A stretch of DNA of 8,004 nt, from NCBI GenBank assembly GCA_934675045.1, contig CAKUPI010000072.1, positions 1 through 8,004 of the forward strand, written 5' to 3'. The stretch comes from an uncultured Eubacteriales bacterium. Its GTDB lineage: Bacteria; Bacillota; Clostridia; Oscillospirales; Butyricicoccaceae. The position numbers and the translations under genes were made by a program. Shown here in pieces: positions 1 through 5,833 of the stretch (positions are counted from its first letter, which is position 1; each line of letters opens with the position of its first letter). Under the pieces are notes generated by a model, which was given only the letters and a program-made list of their open reading frames with translations, searched no databases and was not told the DNA's origin.

Positions 1-106
1 CGGTCAGCCCGACGCCGTAAAGGCAGGAGCCTGCCAAAATGATCAAATATTCCCTGATGTACTCCGGGCGGAAATCCGGCCGTTTTTTTGCCGCGCTGCT
101 TTTCAT
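1..106 (-). CDS. Second YitT-family membrane protein, N-terminal 35 residues only (runs off left edge)
   Basis: Reading leftward from an ATG at 106-104, an uninterrupted frame of 35 codons reaches the window edge. It begins MKSSAAKKRPDFRPEY and includes LAGSCLYGVGLT. Aligned without gaps to the complete YitT protein at 548-1429, 27 of 35 residues are identical and most changes are conservative (D/E, I/V, L/V). The visible part covers the cytoplasmic N-terminus and most of the first predicted membrane segment. YitT proteins (DUF161/UPF0750) are Firmicutes multipass membrane proteins of unknown transport role, usually about 280-295 residues. The ribosome binding site AGGAGG lies 11 bases before the ATG, inside the peptidase remnant, and the remnant's TGA shares base 106 with this start codon. 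Whether the rest of the gene is intact cannot be seen. Confidence 0.85.
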   Translation of the reverse strand, partial: MKSSAAKKRPDFRPEYIREYLIILAGSCLYGVGLT

Positions 107-312
107 CAAAAACCATTCCTCCTGTTTCGGGGCAGCAAAGCGTCATAAAAGACGGGGCGAAGGCCTTGAAAGGCGCGGCCGCCGGTTCCCGTCCCGTCAT
201 CCGCCGTACAGGGCACGCGGCAGGCGGCCCGTATGGTTTCGGCGCACGCCTCGAAGAACCGATTGAGGCATTTTTCGGACAAAACGTCGATGCTGCGGGT
301 GTGTTCTTCCTG
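106..312 (-). pseudogene. Remnant of the 3' end of a P1-family (DmpA-like) peptidase gene
   Basis: On the minus strand, 68 codons from 312 down to a TGA at 108-106 match the last 67 residues of the intact P1 peptidase at 1438-2508. Shared stretches include EEH.RSIDVLS, FFEACAE, ADD.TG and the final LLP. The fragment lacks everything upstream, including the Gly-Ser autocleavage site, so it cannot be an active enzyme. Relative to the intact copy it has lost one codon in the middle and one base after position 128 near the 3' end. That base loss destroys the original stop and moves termination to the TGA overlapping the second yitT start. Homology fades just beyond about 312-325. The frame stays open to a TAA near 364, but I see no convincing start codon or ribosome binding site. 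Its surviving role is probably as leader and Shine-Dalgarno donor for the downstream yitT copy. Confidence 0.82.
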
Positions 313-357
313 TGGTTCCGGTGAGCAGGGTTGGGCGTATCCCCATATTTCGGCGAC

Positions 358-386
358 ATTTTATCACATTTTACCCGCCGGCACAA
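358..386 (-). promoter_or_regulatory. Candidate sigma-A promoter for the second yitT
   Basis: On the minus strand, TTGTGC (386-381) and TAAAAT (363-358) are separated by exactly 17 bases. The -10 matches the consensus at 5 of 6 positions, the -35 at only 3 of 6. The start of transcription would be near 351, giving a leader of about 245 nt that contains the peptidase remnant before the yitT start at 106. The position just after two terminator-like hairpins makes a separate promoter logical, but this is a by-eye call. Confidence 0.45.
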
Positions 387-428
387 CACCTGAAAGCAAA
401 TATGTATCCGTCCGGGCAAAAAACCGGC

Positions 429-484
429 AAAAAGCCGTCCGGCCGGCAAAAGGGCAAAAACCCGCCCGCGCTGCGCCGGACGGC
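429..484 (-). terminator. Second terminator-like hairpin downstream of the lspA-yitT operon
   Basis: A perfect 10-bp inverted repeat, GCCGTCCGGC (434-443) and GCCGGACGGC (475-484), is followed on the minus strand by five Ts (433-429). The 31-base loop can itself form a small GGGC/GCCC hairpin. This is a plausible back-up terminator just after the stronger one. The large loop and competing local folds lower confidence. The stretch from about 387 to 428 holds A-rich repeats but no gene. Confidence 0.4.
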
Positions 485-486
485 GC

Positions 487-526
487 AAAAAAACTCCCGC
501 CGGCAGCCTTGCCTGCGGGAGTTTTT
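487..526 (-). terminator. Rho-independent terminator of the lspA-to-yitT operon
   Basis: A perfect 12-bp inverted repeat (489-500 and 515-526, core ACTCCCGC/GCGGGAGT) encloses a 14-base loop and is followed on the minus strand by a run of seven Ts (493-487). It lies about 20 bases beyond the stop codon of the complete yitT at 548. The A-tract on the opposite side could make it work in both directions, but no plus-strand gene is seen. Confidence 0.93.
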
Positions 527-547
527 ATGACAGAGATTTTCGAACCG

Positions 548-1429
548 CTATTTGCCGCGGCTGACCTTAAAGCCCTCGCCCAGCACCTCGCTGACGTCAT
601 ACAGCATCATAAAGGCGGCCGGATCGGCTTCGGCCACAAGGCTCTTGACCCGCACGACCTCGTTGCGGCGCACGGCGCAGACCAGCATGGTCCGGTCGGC
701 GCCGGTGTACATTCCCTTGGCCGGCAGGGCGGTGACGCCGCGGTGCAGCGCCTGCATGATGGCCTCCGACACCTCCTGCGGGCGCCCGGTGATGATGAAG
801 GCGTTTTTCTGCTTGTCGGCGCCGTACACCACCTTGTCGATGACCACGCCCGACACATAGGTGACGATGATGCCGTACATGGCGCTTTCCAGGCTTTTGT
901 ACACAATGGCGCTGCCGGTGATGACCACGGCGTTGCAGACAATGCTGGTCACCCCCAGCGGAACGCTGCGCTTCAGATAGAAGTATTTGGACAGCACGTC
1001 GGTGCCGCCCGTGGTGCCGCCCGCGCGGAACACCATGCCGAAGCCGACGCCCATAATGACGCCGCCGAACAGCGCGGCCAGCAGCACATCGCCCGTGTAG
1101 ACGGGCAGCAGCGGGCCGCATGTGTCGATGAAGATCGACGAGGTGACGATGGAAAAGAGCGTCTTGTAGAAAAACTCCCGCCCCAGCAGCCGGTAGCCAA
1201 GCGCAAAAAGAGGAATGTTGAGCACAAAGTTCATCACGCCGATCGGCGCGCCGAACAGGTAGTCCAAAACCAGCGAGATGCCGGGCACCCCGCCCATCGG
1301 AATGCCCGACGGCTGCAGGAAAACGGTCAGCCCCACGCCGTAAAGGCAGGAGCCTGCCAAAACGATAACGTATTGCCGGATGAGCTCCGGGCGAAGCTCC
1401 GGCTGTTTTTTAGCCGCGCTGTTTTTCAT
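548..1429 (-). CDS. YitT family membrane protein (DUF161 + DUF2179)
   Basis: This 293-residue protein has the full family architecture and normal family length. A charged N-terminus is followed by about six predicted membrane segments (roughly residues 19-38, 59-80, 88-104, 113-134, 156-177, 183-201). The conserved glycine-rich motif RAGGTTGGTD is at 135-144. A soluble C-terminal DUF2179 domain covers about 208-285, starting near FIITGRPQEV. The family is widespread in Firmicutes, and its transported substrate or function is not established, so I give none. The ATG at 1429 lies 8 bases after the peptidase stop. The AGGAGG Shine-Dalgarno sequence sits inside the last peptidase codons, so translation of the two is probably coupled. 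It is the last gene of the operon. A second copy of its 5' end starts 1323 bases downstream. Confidence 0.93.
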   Translation of the reverse strand: MKNSAAKKQPELRPELIRQYVIVLAGSCLYGVGLTVFLQPSGIPMGGVPGISLVLDYLFGAPIGVMNFVLNIPLFALGYRLLGREFFYKTLFSIVTSSIFIDTCGPLLPVYTGDVLLAALFGGVIMGVGFGMVFRAGGTTGGTDVLSKYFYLKRSVPLGVTSIVCNAVVITGSAIVYKSLESAMYGIIVTYVSGVVIDKVVYGADKQKNAFIITGRPQEVSEAIMQALHRGVTALPAKGMYTGADRTMLVCAVRRNEVVRVKSLVAEADPAAFMMLYDVSEVLGEGFKVSRGK

Positions 1430-1641
1430 GGAAAAAATTACTCCTCCTGTTTCAGGGGCAGCAAAGATGCATAATCGGCGGGGTTGAAGCCCTTAAAGAC
1501 GTGGCCGTCGATTCCCGTCATGTCGTCCGCCATGCAGAGCGCGTTGTAAACGGCCTCGCGAGTGGCCTCGGCGCACGCCTCGAAGAAAAGGTTGATGCGG
1601 TTGTCGGACAAAACATCGATGCTGCGGATGTGTTCTTCCTT
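1324..1641. repeat. Diverged direct duplicate, right copy (partner 1-312)
   Basis: This is the parental-looking copy. It spans the 5' end of the complete yitT, the short intergenic gap and the 3' end of the complete P1 peptidase gene. Both genes are intact here, which suggests the left copy is the derived one. Confidence 0.9.
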
Positions 1642-2508
1642 ATAATTGCGCAGGTTTTTCTCGTAGTTGGAAAAGGCGACGGCGTAATCGCCGCTGGAGT
1701 TGGTCAGCGGCGTCCCCGTCAGCGCCATGCCGACGATGGCGCGGCGCGCCAGACGGCGCAGCTGCCGGTCGGACATGGGCGCGTCGGTCGCGACCACAAT
1801 GGAGCACGAGCCGCGCGGCGAATCGTCGATGTAGGTGGGCAGCTCTGAATAGGGCAGCTGGTGGCCGTAAATGTTGAGGTTGCCGCCGAAGTTGGCCTGC
1901 ACCATCACGCCGACGGTAAAGTCGCGGTCTTCGCCGATGTTGACGCCCCGCACAACGCGCGACGAGGTGCCGATGCCGCCCTTATAGCCAAAGCATGTGC
2001 AGCCGGTTCCGGCGCCGACGCCGCCCTCCTGCACTTCCAGCCCCGCGTTGGCGGCCGCCTGTGCGACGTGCTCGGGGCGCACGTGCCCGCCCATGATGTC
2101 GCTCAGGGGGCCGTCGTTGGTCTCCATGACGCAGAGGTTGATCGACTTGAAGGAGCAGCCCTCCATGTCCTTTTTGTGGTAATCCAGCAGTCCCTGCATG
2201 GCGGGGCCGACCGACAGCGTCGAGGTCAGCGCAATGCACGACTCCAGCTCGCCCATCTCTTCGATTTGCAGCGAGCCCGAGGCCTTGGTGTGGCCGTTGC
2301 CCGCGCAGATTCCGGCGGGCGGACGCATGATAAAGACATTTCCCTGATGGGGCTTGACCATCGTAACGCCGGTGCGGATGTTGTCGCCCTCGATCAGGGT
2401 GCAGTGTCCCACCGTGACGCCGGGCACGTCGGTGATGCTGTTGCGCGGTCCCGTCTCCAGCCGGCCGGGGACCTCCATCCAGTCGCGAATACGCTTGAGC
2501 TTCTTCAT
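1438..2508 (-). CDS. P1 family (DmpA/S58) aminopeptidase-like protein
   Basis: This 356-residue protein belongs to the P1/DmpA family of self-cleaving N-terminal nucleophile hydrolases, known for releasing N-terminal residues from peptides and amides. It opens with the typical NSITDVPGVTVGHCTL block (residues 23-38). It then shows AGICAGNGHTKASG around 65-78, GGVGAGTGCTCFGYKGGIG at 162-180, and VQANFGG (Asn206, the position of the conserved active-site Asn in DmpA). The expected autocleavage site is in PRGSCSIVVATDAP: Gly233-Ser234, with Ser234 the likely nucleophile. A conserved SSGD is at 271-274. The start at 2508 is chosen because an AAAGGGG ribosome site lies 8 bases upstream and homology begins there; the frame is open further upstream but overlaps the phosphatase gene. 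It has no signal peptide, so it is probably cytoplasmic. The natural substrate is unknown. Confidence 0.93.
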   Translation of the reverse strand: MKKLKRIRDWMEVPGRLETGPRNSITDVPGVTVGHCTLIEGDNIRTGVTMVKPHQGNVFIMRPPAGICAGNGHTKASGSLQIEEMGELESCIALTSTLSVGPAMQGLLDYHKKDMEGCSFKSINLCVMETNDGPLSDIMGGHVRPEHVAQAAANAGLEVQEGGVGAGTGCTCFGYKGGIGTSSRVVRGVNIGEDRDFTVGVMVQANFGGNLNIYGHQLPYSELPTYIDDSPRGSCSIVVATDAPMSDRQLRRLARRAIVGMALTGTPLTNSSGDYAVAFSNYEKNLRNYKEEHIRSIDVLSDNRINLFFEACAEATREAVYNALCMADDMTGIDGHVFKGFNPADYASLLPLKQEE

Positions 2509-2527
2509 AAAAAAAACCCCTTTCTTT

Positions 2528-3337
2528 TTAGTTTCGTTCCTTATCCAGCTTTTCAATGAGCGCCGCAATGGCATGCTTGTCGTTCGGCGGCAGCAGGGCT
2601 GCCCCCAGCCGCAAAGCATCGGGGTGTGCGTTTTCCGGGACAAAGGCGTTTTTGGTGCTCCGCAGCAGCTCGACGTCGTTCTGGCCGTCGCCCGCGACGT
2701 ACAGATGCTCCAAATCGATGCCGAGGTGGCGGCAGACAAAGTGCGCGCCCGCGCCCTTGGTGGCGCCCGGCTTGAGAATCTCGTAAAAATACGGTGCCGA
2801 GTGCTGGGCGTGGAAGCGCCCGGCATAGGCGCTGTCGATGTAGTCCGTCATTTCTCCGATTTTGTCGGGGTCCATGGTCAGATTGAGCTTGATCCACGGC
2901 TGGGCGATTTTCTCGGGGGGCATGGGCCGGTAGGGGATTTTCACCCTTTGGAAATGCAGCCGGGTGATGGCGCTGCCGCGCGCCACATACTCGCCCTCCA
3001 GCACCGACACCTCGATGCCGGCCTCGGGAAAGCGCTCGGCCAGGTCCAGCGCCAGCCGGTAGCCGTCCTCTCCGACCGCCTGCGCCCACAGCGGCCTGTC
3101 CTGCTGAAAGTCGTACACAACGGCGCCGTTGCAGATGACGCAGGGCGCGTTGACTTCTATCTCGCGCAAAAAGTACTCCATACCGGTCTTTGACCGCCCG
3201 GTGGCGACGGCAAAGCGTCCGCCGTTGGCGGTGAAATGGGCCACCGCCTCGCGGTTTTCCCGGGAAATCTCCTCGTGTTCGTTCAGAAGCGTTCCGTCCA
3301 TATCGCTCAGAATGAGCATTCCGTCAAATTTCTTCAT
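2528..3337 (-). CDS. Cof-type HAD-IIB family phosphatase
   Basis: This 269-residue protein has the complete set of haloacid dehalogenase motifs. Motif I is SDMDGTLL (Asp12 nucleophile, Asp14 acid/base), motif II ATGRS (45-49), motif III Lys194 in GATKGAG, and motif IV GDGQNDVELL (216-225), which binds Mg2+. The insert between motifs II and III is the C2 cap that defines the Cof/HAD-IIB group. Such enzymes dephosphorylate sugar phosphates, phosphorylated cofactors or nucleotides. The substrate cannot be read from the sequence. The ATG at 3337 is preceded by a G-rich ribosome site (GGGGGG, 6 bases before the start codon) and overlaps the end of the pseudouridine synthase gene by 14 bases, implying translational coupling. 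A 19-base gap separates its stop from the peptidase start. Confidence 0.93.
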   Translation of the reverse strand: MKKFDGMLILSDMDGTLLNEHEEISRENREAVAHFTANGGRFAVATGRSKTGMEYFLREIEVNAPCVICNGAVVYDFQQDRPLWAQAVGEDGYRLALDLAERFPEAGIEVSVLEGEYVARGSAITRLHFQRVKIPYRPMPPEKIAQPWIKLNLTMDPDKIGEMTDYIDSAYAGRFHAQHSAPYFYEILKPGATKGAGAHFVCRHLGIDLEHLYVAGDGQNDVELLRSTKNAFVPENAHPDALRLGAALLPPNDKHAIAALIEKLDKERN

Positions 3338-4256
3338 GCCATTCCCCCCGGCTGATTTTTTTCAGAAAAGCGGTGAAATACGGGGGCAGCGGGCAGCTCA
3401 GCCGCACAGGCTCGCCCGTTGCCGGATGGATAAAGGTCAGCTCCCGCGCGTGCAGGCACTGGCCGCCCAGACCGGTTTTGTCCCCCTTGGGGCCGTACAG
3501 CGGATCGCCCGCCACCGGATGCCCGATATGGGCCATGTGAACGCGAATCTGGTGGGTTCGGCCGGTTTCCAGCCTGCACTGAACGTGGGTATACCCCTCG
3601 TACCGCCCCTTGACGCGGTAGTGTGTCACGGCCGGCCGGCCCGTGGGCACAACGGCCATTTTCTTGCGGTCGCGCACGCTGCGGCCGATGGGGGCGTCCA
3701 CCGTCCCCTCCTCCTCGCGCAGGCCGCCGATGACGACGGCGTCGTACAGGCGCGACAGCGTCCGCGTTTTGAGCTGCTCGGACAGGTGCCGGTGCGCGCT
3801 GTCGTTTTTGGCGACGATGAGCAGCCCCGAGGTGTCCTTGTCAATGCGGTGCACAATTCCGGGGCGTTTTTCGCCCCCGACGCCCGACAGGCTCTGGCCG
3901 CAGTGCGCCAGCAGCGCGTTGACCAGCGTGCCGCTTTCGTGCCCGACGGCCGGGTGCACCACCATGCCGCGCGGCTTGTTGACGACGATGACGTCGCCGT
4001 CCTCGTACACGATGTCAAGGGGGATCTCCTCGGCCAGCGCGGCGCTTTCGCGCGCCTCGGGAAGCTCGACCAGCAGCCTTTCGCCGCCGCTCAGGCGCAG
4101 GTTCTTTTTGGCGCCTGAGCCGTTGACCCACACCCTTCCGCTCTCCAGCAGCTTCTGCACCGCCGCGCGCGACAGCCCGGGCAAAGCCGACGCCAGAAAG
4201 GCGTCGACGCGGCTGCCCGCCGCCTGCTCCGGCACCTCAAGCGTCGTTCGATTCAT
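3324..4256 (-). CDS. RluA/RluD family ribosomal large-subunit pseudouridine synthase
   Basis: This 310-residue protein fits the RluA family, which converts specific uridines of 23S rRNA (or tRNA) to pseudouridine. An N-terminal S4-like RNA-binding domain covers about residues 14-62 (SRVDAFLASALPGLSRAAVQ, then VWVNG). The catalytic domain follows, with VNKPRGMVVHP at 92-102 and the signature HRIDKDTSGLL at 136-146, in which Asp139 is the catalytic residue. RLYDAVV is at 169-175 and the ETGRTHQIRVHMAHIGHPVAGD block is at 230-251. S4 domain plus length resemble RluD/YlyB. The start at 4256 gives a normal N-terminus, whereas an upstream in-frame ATG at 4358 would add 34 residues encoded inside lspA. 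The gene overlaps lspA by 20 bases, matching the lspA-rluD pairing common in Firmicutes. The exact target uridine is not determinable. Confidence 0.95.
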   Translation of the reverse strand: MNRTTLEVPEQAAGSRVDAFLASALPGLSRAAVQKLLESGRVWVNGSGAKKNLRLSGGERLLVELPEARESAALAEEIPLDIVYEDGDVIVVNKPRGMVVHPAVGHESGTLVNALLAHCGQSLSGVGGEKRPGIVHRIDKDTSGLLIVAKNDSAHRHLSEQLKTRTLSRLYDAVVIGGLREEEGTVDAPIGRSVRDRKKMAVVPTGRPAVTHYRVKGRYEGYTHVQCRLETGRTHQIRVHMAHIGHPVAGDPLYGPKGDKTGLGGQCLHARELTFIHPATGEPVRLSCPLPPYFTAFLKKISRGEWHEEI

Positions 4257-4719
4257 CTTTCCCGTCCCCGCGCAGCTTGTCGTCCATAAAAAGAAAGTAA
4301 AGGATGCACATGATGCCGCCGCCGACAATAAAGACGTCGGCCACGTTGAAAACGGCAAAGTGAATCAGGCGAAAATCGAAAATGTCCACGACATACCCGA
4401 GGCGAAGCCGGTCGATAAAGTTGCCCAGCGCGCCGCCGATGACAAACAAAACGCCCAGGCGCCCCCACAGGTTGCGCACCTGATGTTTGGCCAAAAGCCC
4501 TACCAAAAACGCCAGCATGAGCACCGTGACGGCAATGAAAAACCCCTGCCGCCCCTGCAAAATGCTGAACGCGGCGCCGCGGTTTTCCGTGTAGGTGAAG
4601 TGGAAAACCCCCTCGATGAGCGGAATGCTCCCCACCGCGCGCACGGTGTGTACCGCCCAGTACTTGACCAGCTGATCCAGCGCGAGAACGCCGGCAACAA
4701 GTATGATGGAAAAAAGCAT
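4237..4719 (-). CDS. lspA: Lipoprotein signal peptidase (signal peptidase II)
   Basis: This 160-residue membrane aspartic protease removes the signal peptide of prolipoproteins after diacylglyceryl modification of the lipobox cysteine. All family blocks are present: DQLVKYW (15-21), the FTYTENRGAAFS motif (41-52), GGALGNFIDRLRLGYVVDIFDF (95-116) with catalytic Asp112, and FNVADVFIVGG (124-134) with catalytic Asp128. Four hydrophobic segments (about 3-20, 58-77, 87-104, 124-145) fit the four-helix topology, and the C-terminus is short and charged. The start at 4719 is secured by a strong ribosome site AAGGAGG (4732-4726) six bases upstream. It is the first gene of the five-gene run and follows a recognisable promoter. 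Confidence 0.97.
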   Translation of the reverse strand: MLFSIILVAGVLALDQLVKYWAVHTVRAVGSIPLIEGVFHFTYTENRGAAFSILQGRQGFFIAVTVLMLAFLVGLLAKHQVRNLWGRLGVLFVIGGALGNFIDRLRLGYVVDIFDFRLIHFAVFNVADVFIVGGGIMCILYFLFMDDKLRGDGKDESNDA

Positions 4720-4775
4720 GGATTTCCTCCTTGCAGTGTTTTGCGCCGCTTGGGCGCGGATTGCCCGCTGCGTCC

Positions 4776-4805
4776 ATTATAACCGATCATCGCGCATTTC
4801 GTGAA
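4776..4805 (-). promoter_or_regulatory. Promoter of the lspA operon
   Basis: A perfect -10 hexamer TATAAT (4781-4776) is preceded 18 bases upstream by TTCACG (4805-4800), a 4-of-6 match to the -35 consensus. Transcription would start near 4769, about 50 nt before the lspA start. The short leader contains a small GCGCC/GGCGC hairpin (4743-4757) and then the AAGGAGG ribosome site. No operator is evident. Confidence 0.7.
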
Positions 4806-4869
4806 GCCTGACAATGGACGATTTGCACCATTTATCCTCTTCTTTTTTGTGCACTCCGCCACGGACAAG

Positions 4870-4917
4870 AAAAAGCCGCCCGCCGCGCGTCATTTCCGCG
4901 CCGCAAGGTGGCTTTTT
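4870..4917 (-). terminator. Terminator downstream of corA
   Basis: Inverted arms AAAAAGCCGCC (4870-4880) and GGTGGCTTTTT (4907-4917) flank a GC-rich centre that can add an inner GCGCG/CGCGC stem. On the minus strand the hairpin is followed by TTTTT and lies 15 bases beyond the corA stop. One A/C mismatch exists in the minus-strand RNA, whereas the plus-strand RNA would have a G-U pair, so it may work in both directions. It separates corA from the lspA promoter. Confidence 0.8.
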
Positions 4918-4931
4918 ACTGGCTGACCGCC

Positions 4932-5833
4932 TTACAGCAGGTTGCGCTTTTTCATAAAGAGCCATGACGCCCCGGTGCAGACGATGGCCAGTGAGACAGG
5001 CAGCCAATAAGACGGAATGGAGGTTCCCGGTATGGTGTAAATGGGCAGCTCGGTGTTCATGCCGTAAAAGCTGAACACCACGTTGGGCACCGTCATCAGA
5101 ATGGTGATGACGGTCAGCACCTTCATAATGATATTGAGGTTGTTGGAAATGACCGACGCAAAGGCGTCCATGGTGCCGCTGAGAATGCTCGAGTAAATAT
5201 CGGCCATTTCAATGGCCTGCTTGAACTCGATGATGACGTCCTCCAAAAGCTCCTGATCGTCCTCGCTGAACTTCAAAATGCGGCCGCGCAGCAGCTTTTC
5301 CAGCGTCGCTTCGGTCGATTTGAGCGAGGTGGTGAAGTAAACCAGCGACTTTTCCAGCGTCAGCAGCTGTATCAGCTCTTTGTTCTTGAGCGACTTGTAA
5401 AGCTCGCGCTCGACGCGGCTGGACATTTTGTCGATTTGCCGCAGGTCAAACAGGTAGCGCCCGGCGGCGCGCAGCAGGATTTGCAGCACCAGCCGGTTTT
5501 TCAGGGCGGTGTTGACCCCCTTAACCCCGCGGCCCGAGGCGAAATCCTTCAAAACGGTGTTTTCCTTCAGCGCCACCGTGACGACGTTGTCGCGCGTGAC
5601 GATGATGCCGAAGGGCAGCGTGGTGTACATCGGCTTTCCGTTTTCCTCTTCGGAAATCGGAATGTCGGCGATGATGAGGACCTGGTCCTCGTCGACCTCC
5701 AGACGGGAGGTCTCCTCCTCGTCCAGCGCGGCGCGCAGGTACTCGTCCTCGATGCCGAGGGCGGTACGCAGCCCGGCTCCAGACTGTCGGTCTGCGTCAG
5801 CCGGCCTTCCTGTGTTTTAAAAAAGGTTAACAT
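4932..5833 (-). pseudogene. corA: CorA family Mg2+/divalent cation channel gene, disrupted by internal deletion and frameshift
   Basis: CorA forms homopentameric Mg2+ (or Co2+) channels. The natural start is the ATG at 5833, 5 bases after an AAAGGAA site. From it, 22 codons read MLTFFKTQEGRLTQ and then DSLEPGC, a normal CorA N-terminus. Near 5768-5765 the frame must change to continue the homology as TALGIEDEYLRAALDEEE, LIIADIP, then the long C-terminal part. The block of about 16 residues expected after the GC (beginning with a Trp in relatives) is absent, so this is a deletion whose length leaves remainder 1 when divided by 3, not a simple slip. The rest is well kept: the ELLEDVIIEFKQAIEMADIY helix, SGTMDAFASVISNNLN, two membrane helices, and the YGMN signature before the pore-loop region. 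The pieces sum to 299 residues against about 315 for relatives. A 232-residue fragment could start at the ATG at 5630, but it lacks most of the N-terminal domain and has only a weak ribosome site. A sequencing or assembly error is the main alternative. Confidence 0.8.

Larger units (their letters stand above)
1..312. repeat. Diverged direct duplicate, left copy (partner 1324-1641)
   Basis: Position 1 aligns with 1324, and the two yitT start codons (106 and 1429) are 1323 bases apart. Over the yitT part (1-106) I count 15 mismatches and no gap by hand. The first 39 bases differ at only one position. The peptidase part (107-312) is more diverged and contains small indels, but retains blocks such as ggcgcacgcctcgaagaa and tcggacaaaac. 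The left end of the repeat lies outside the window. Confidence 0.9.

Noticed and set aside
364..600. Minus-strand 78-codon open frame downstream of yitT
   Set aside because: It runs through the terminator and repeat region and overlaps the end of yitT in another frame, with no ribosome site or homology.
233..1474. A 413-codon open frame on the plus strand opposite yitT
   Set aside because: It lies antisense to a gene with clear homology. Its His/Ala/Arg/Gly/Asp-rich composition is typical of the complement of GC-rich coding DNA, and it has no recognisable domain or convincing ribosome site.
2509..2826. A longer N-terminus for the P1 peptidase (106 extra codons)
   Set aside because: The extension reads out of frame through the end of the HAD phosphatase gene, and its Ser/Arg/Thr-rich residues look non-coding. 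The ATG at 2508 has its own AAAGGGG site and starts the family homology.
3643..4782. Long plus-strand open frames opposite rluD and lspA
   Set aside because: They show low-complexity Ser/Arg/Ala-rich or His/Asp-rich translations and are fully antisense to two well-identified genes, so I treat them as frame shadows.
5765..5770. Programmed ribosomal frameshift in corA
   Set aside because: There is no slippery heptamer at the junction. About 16 conserved residues are missing there, which a frameshift alone would not explain.
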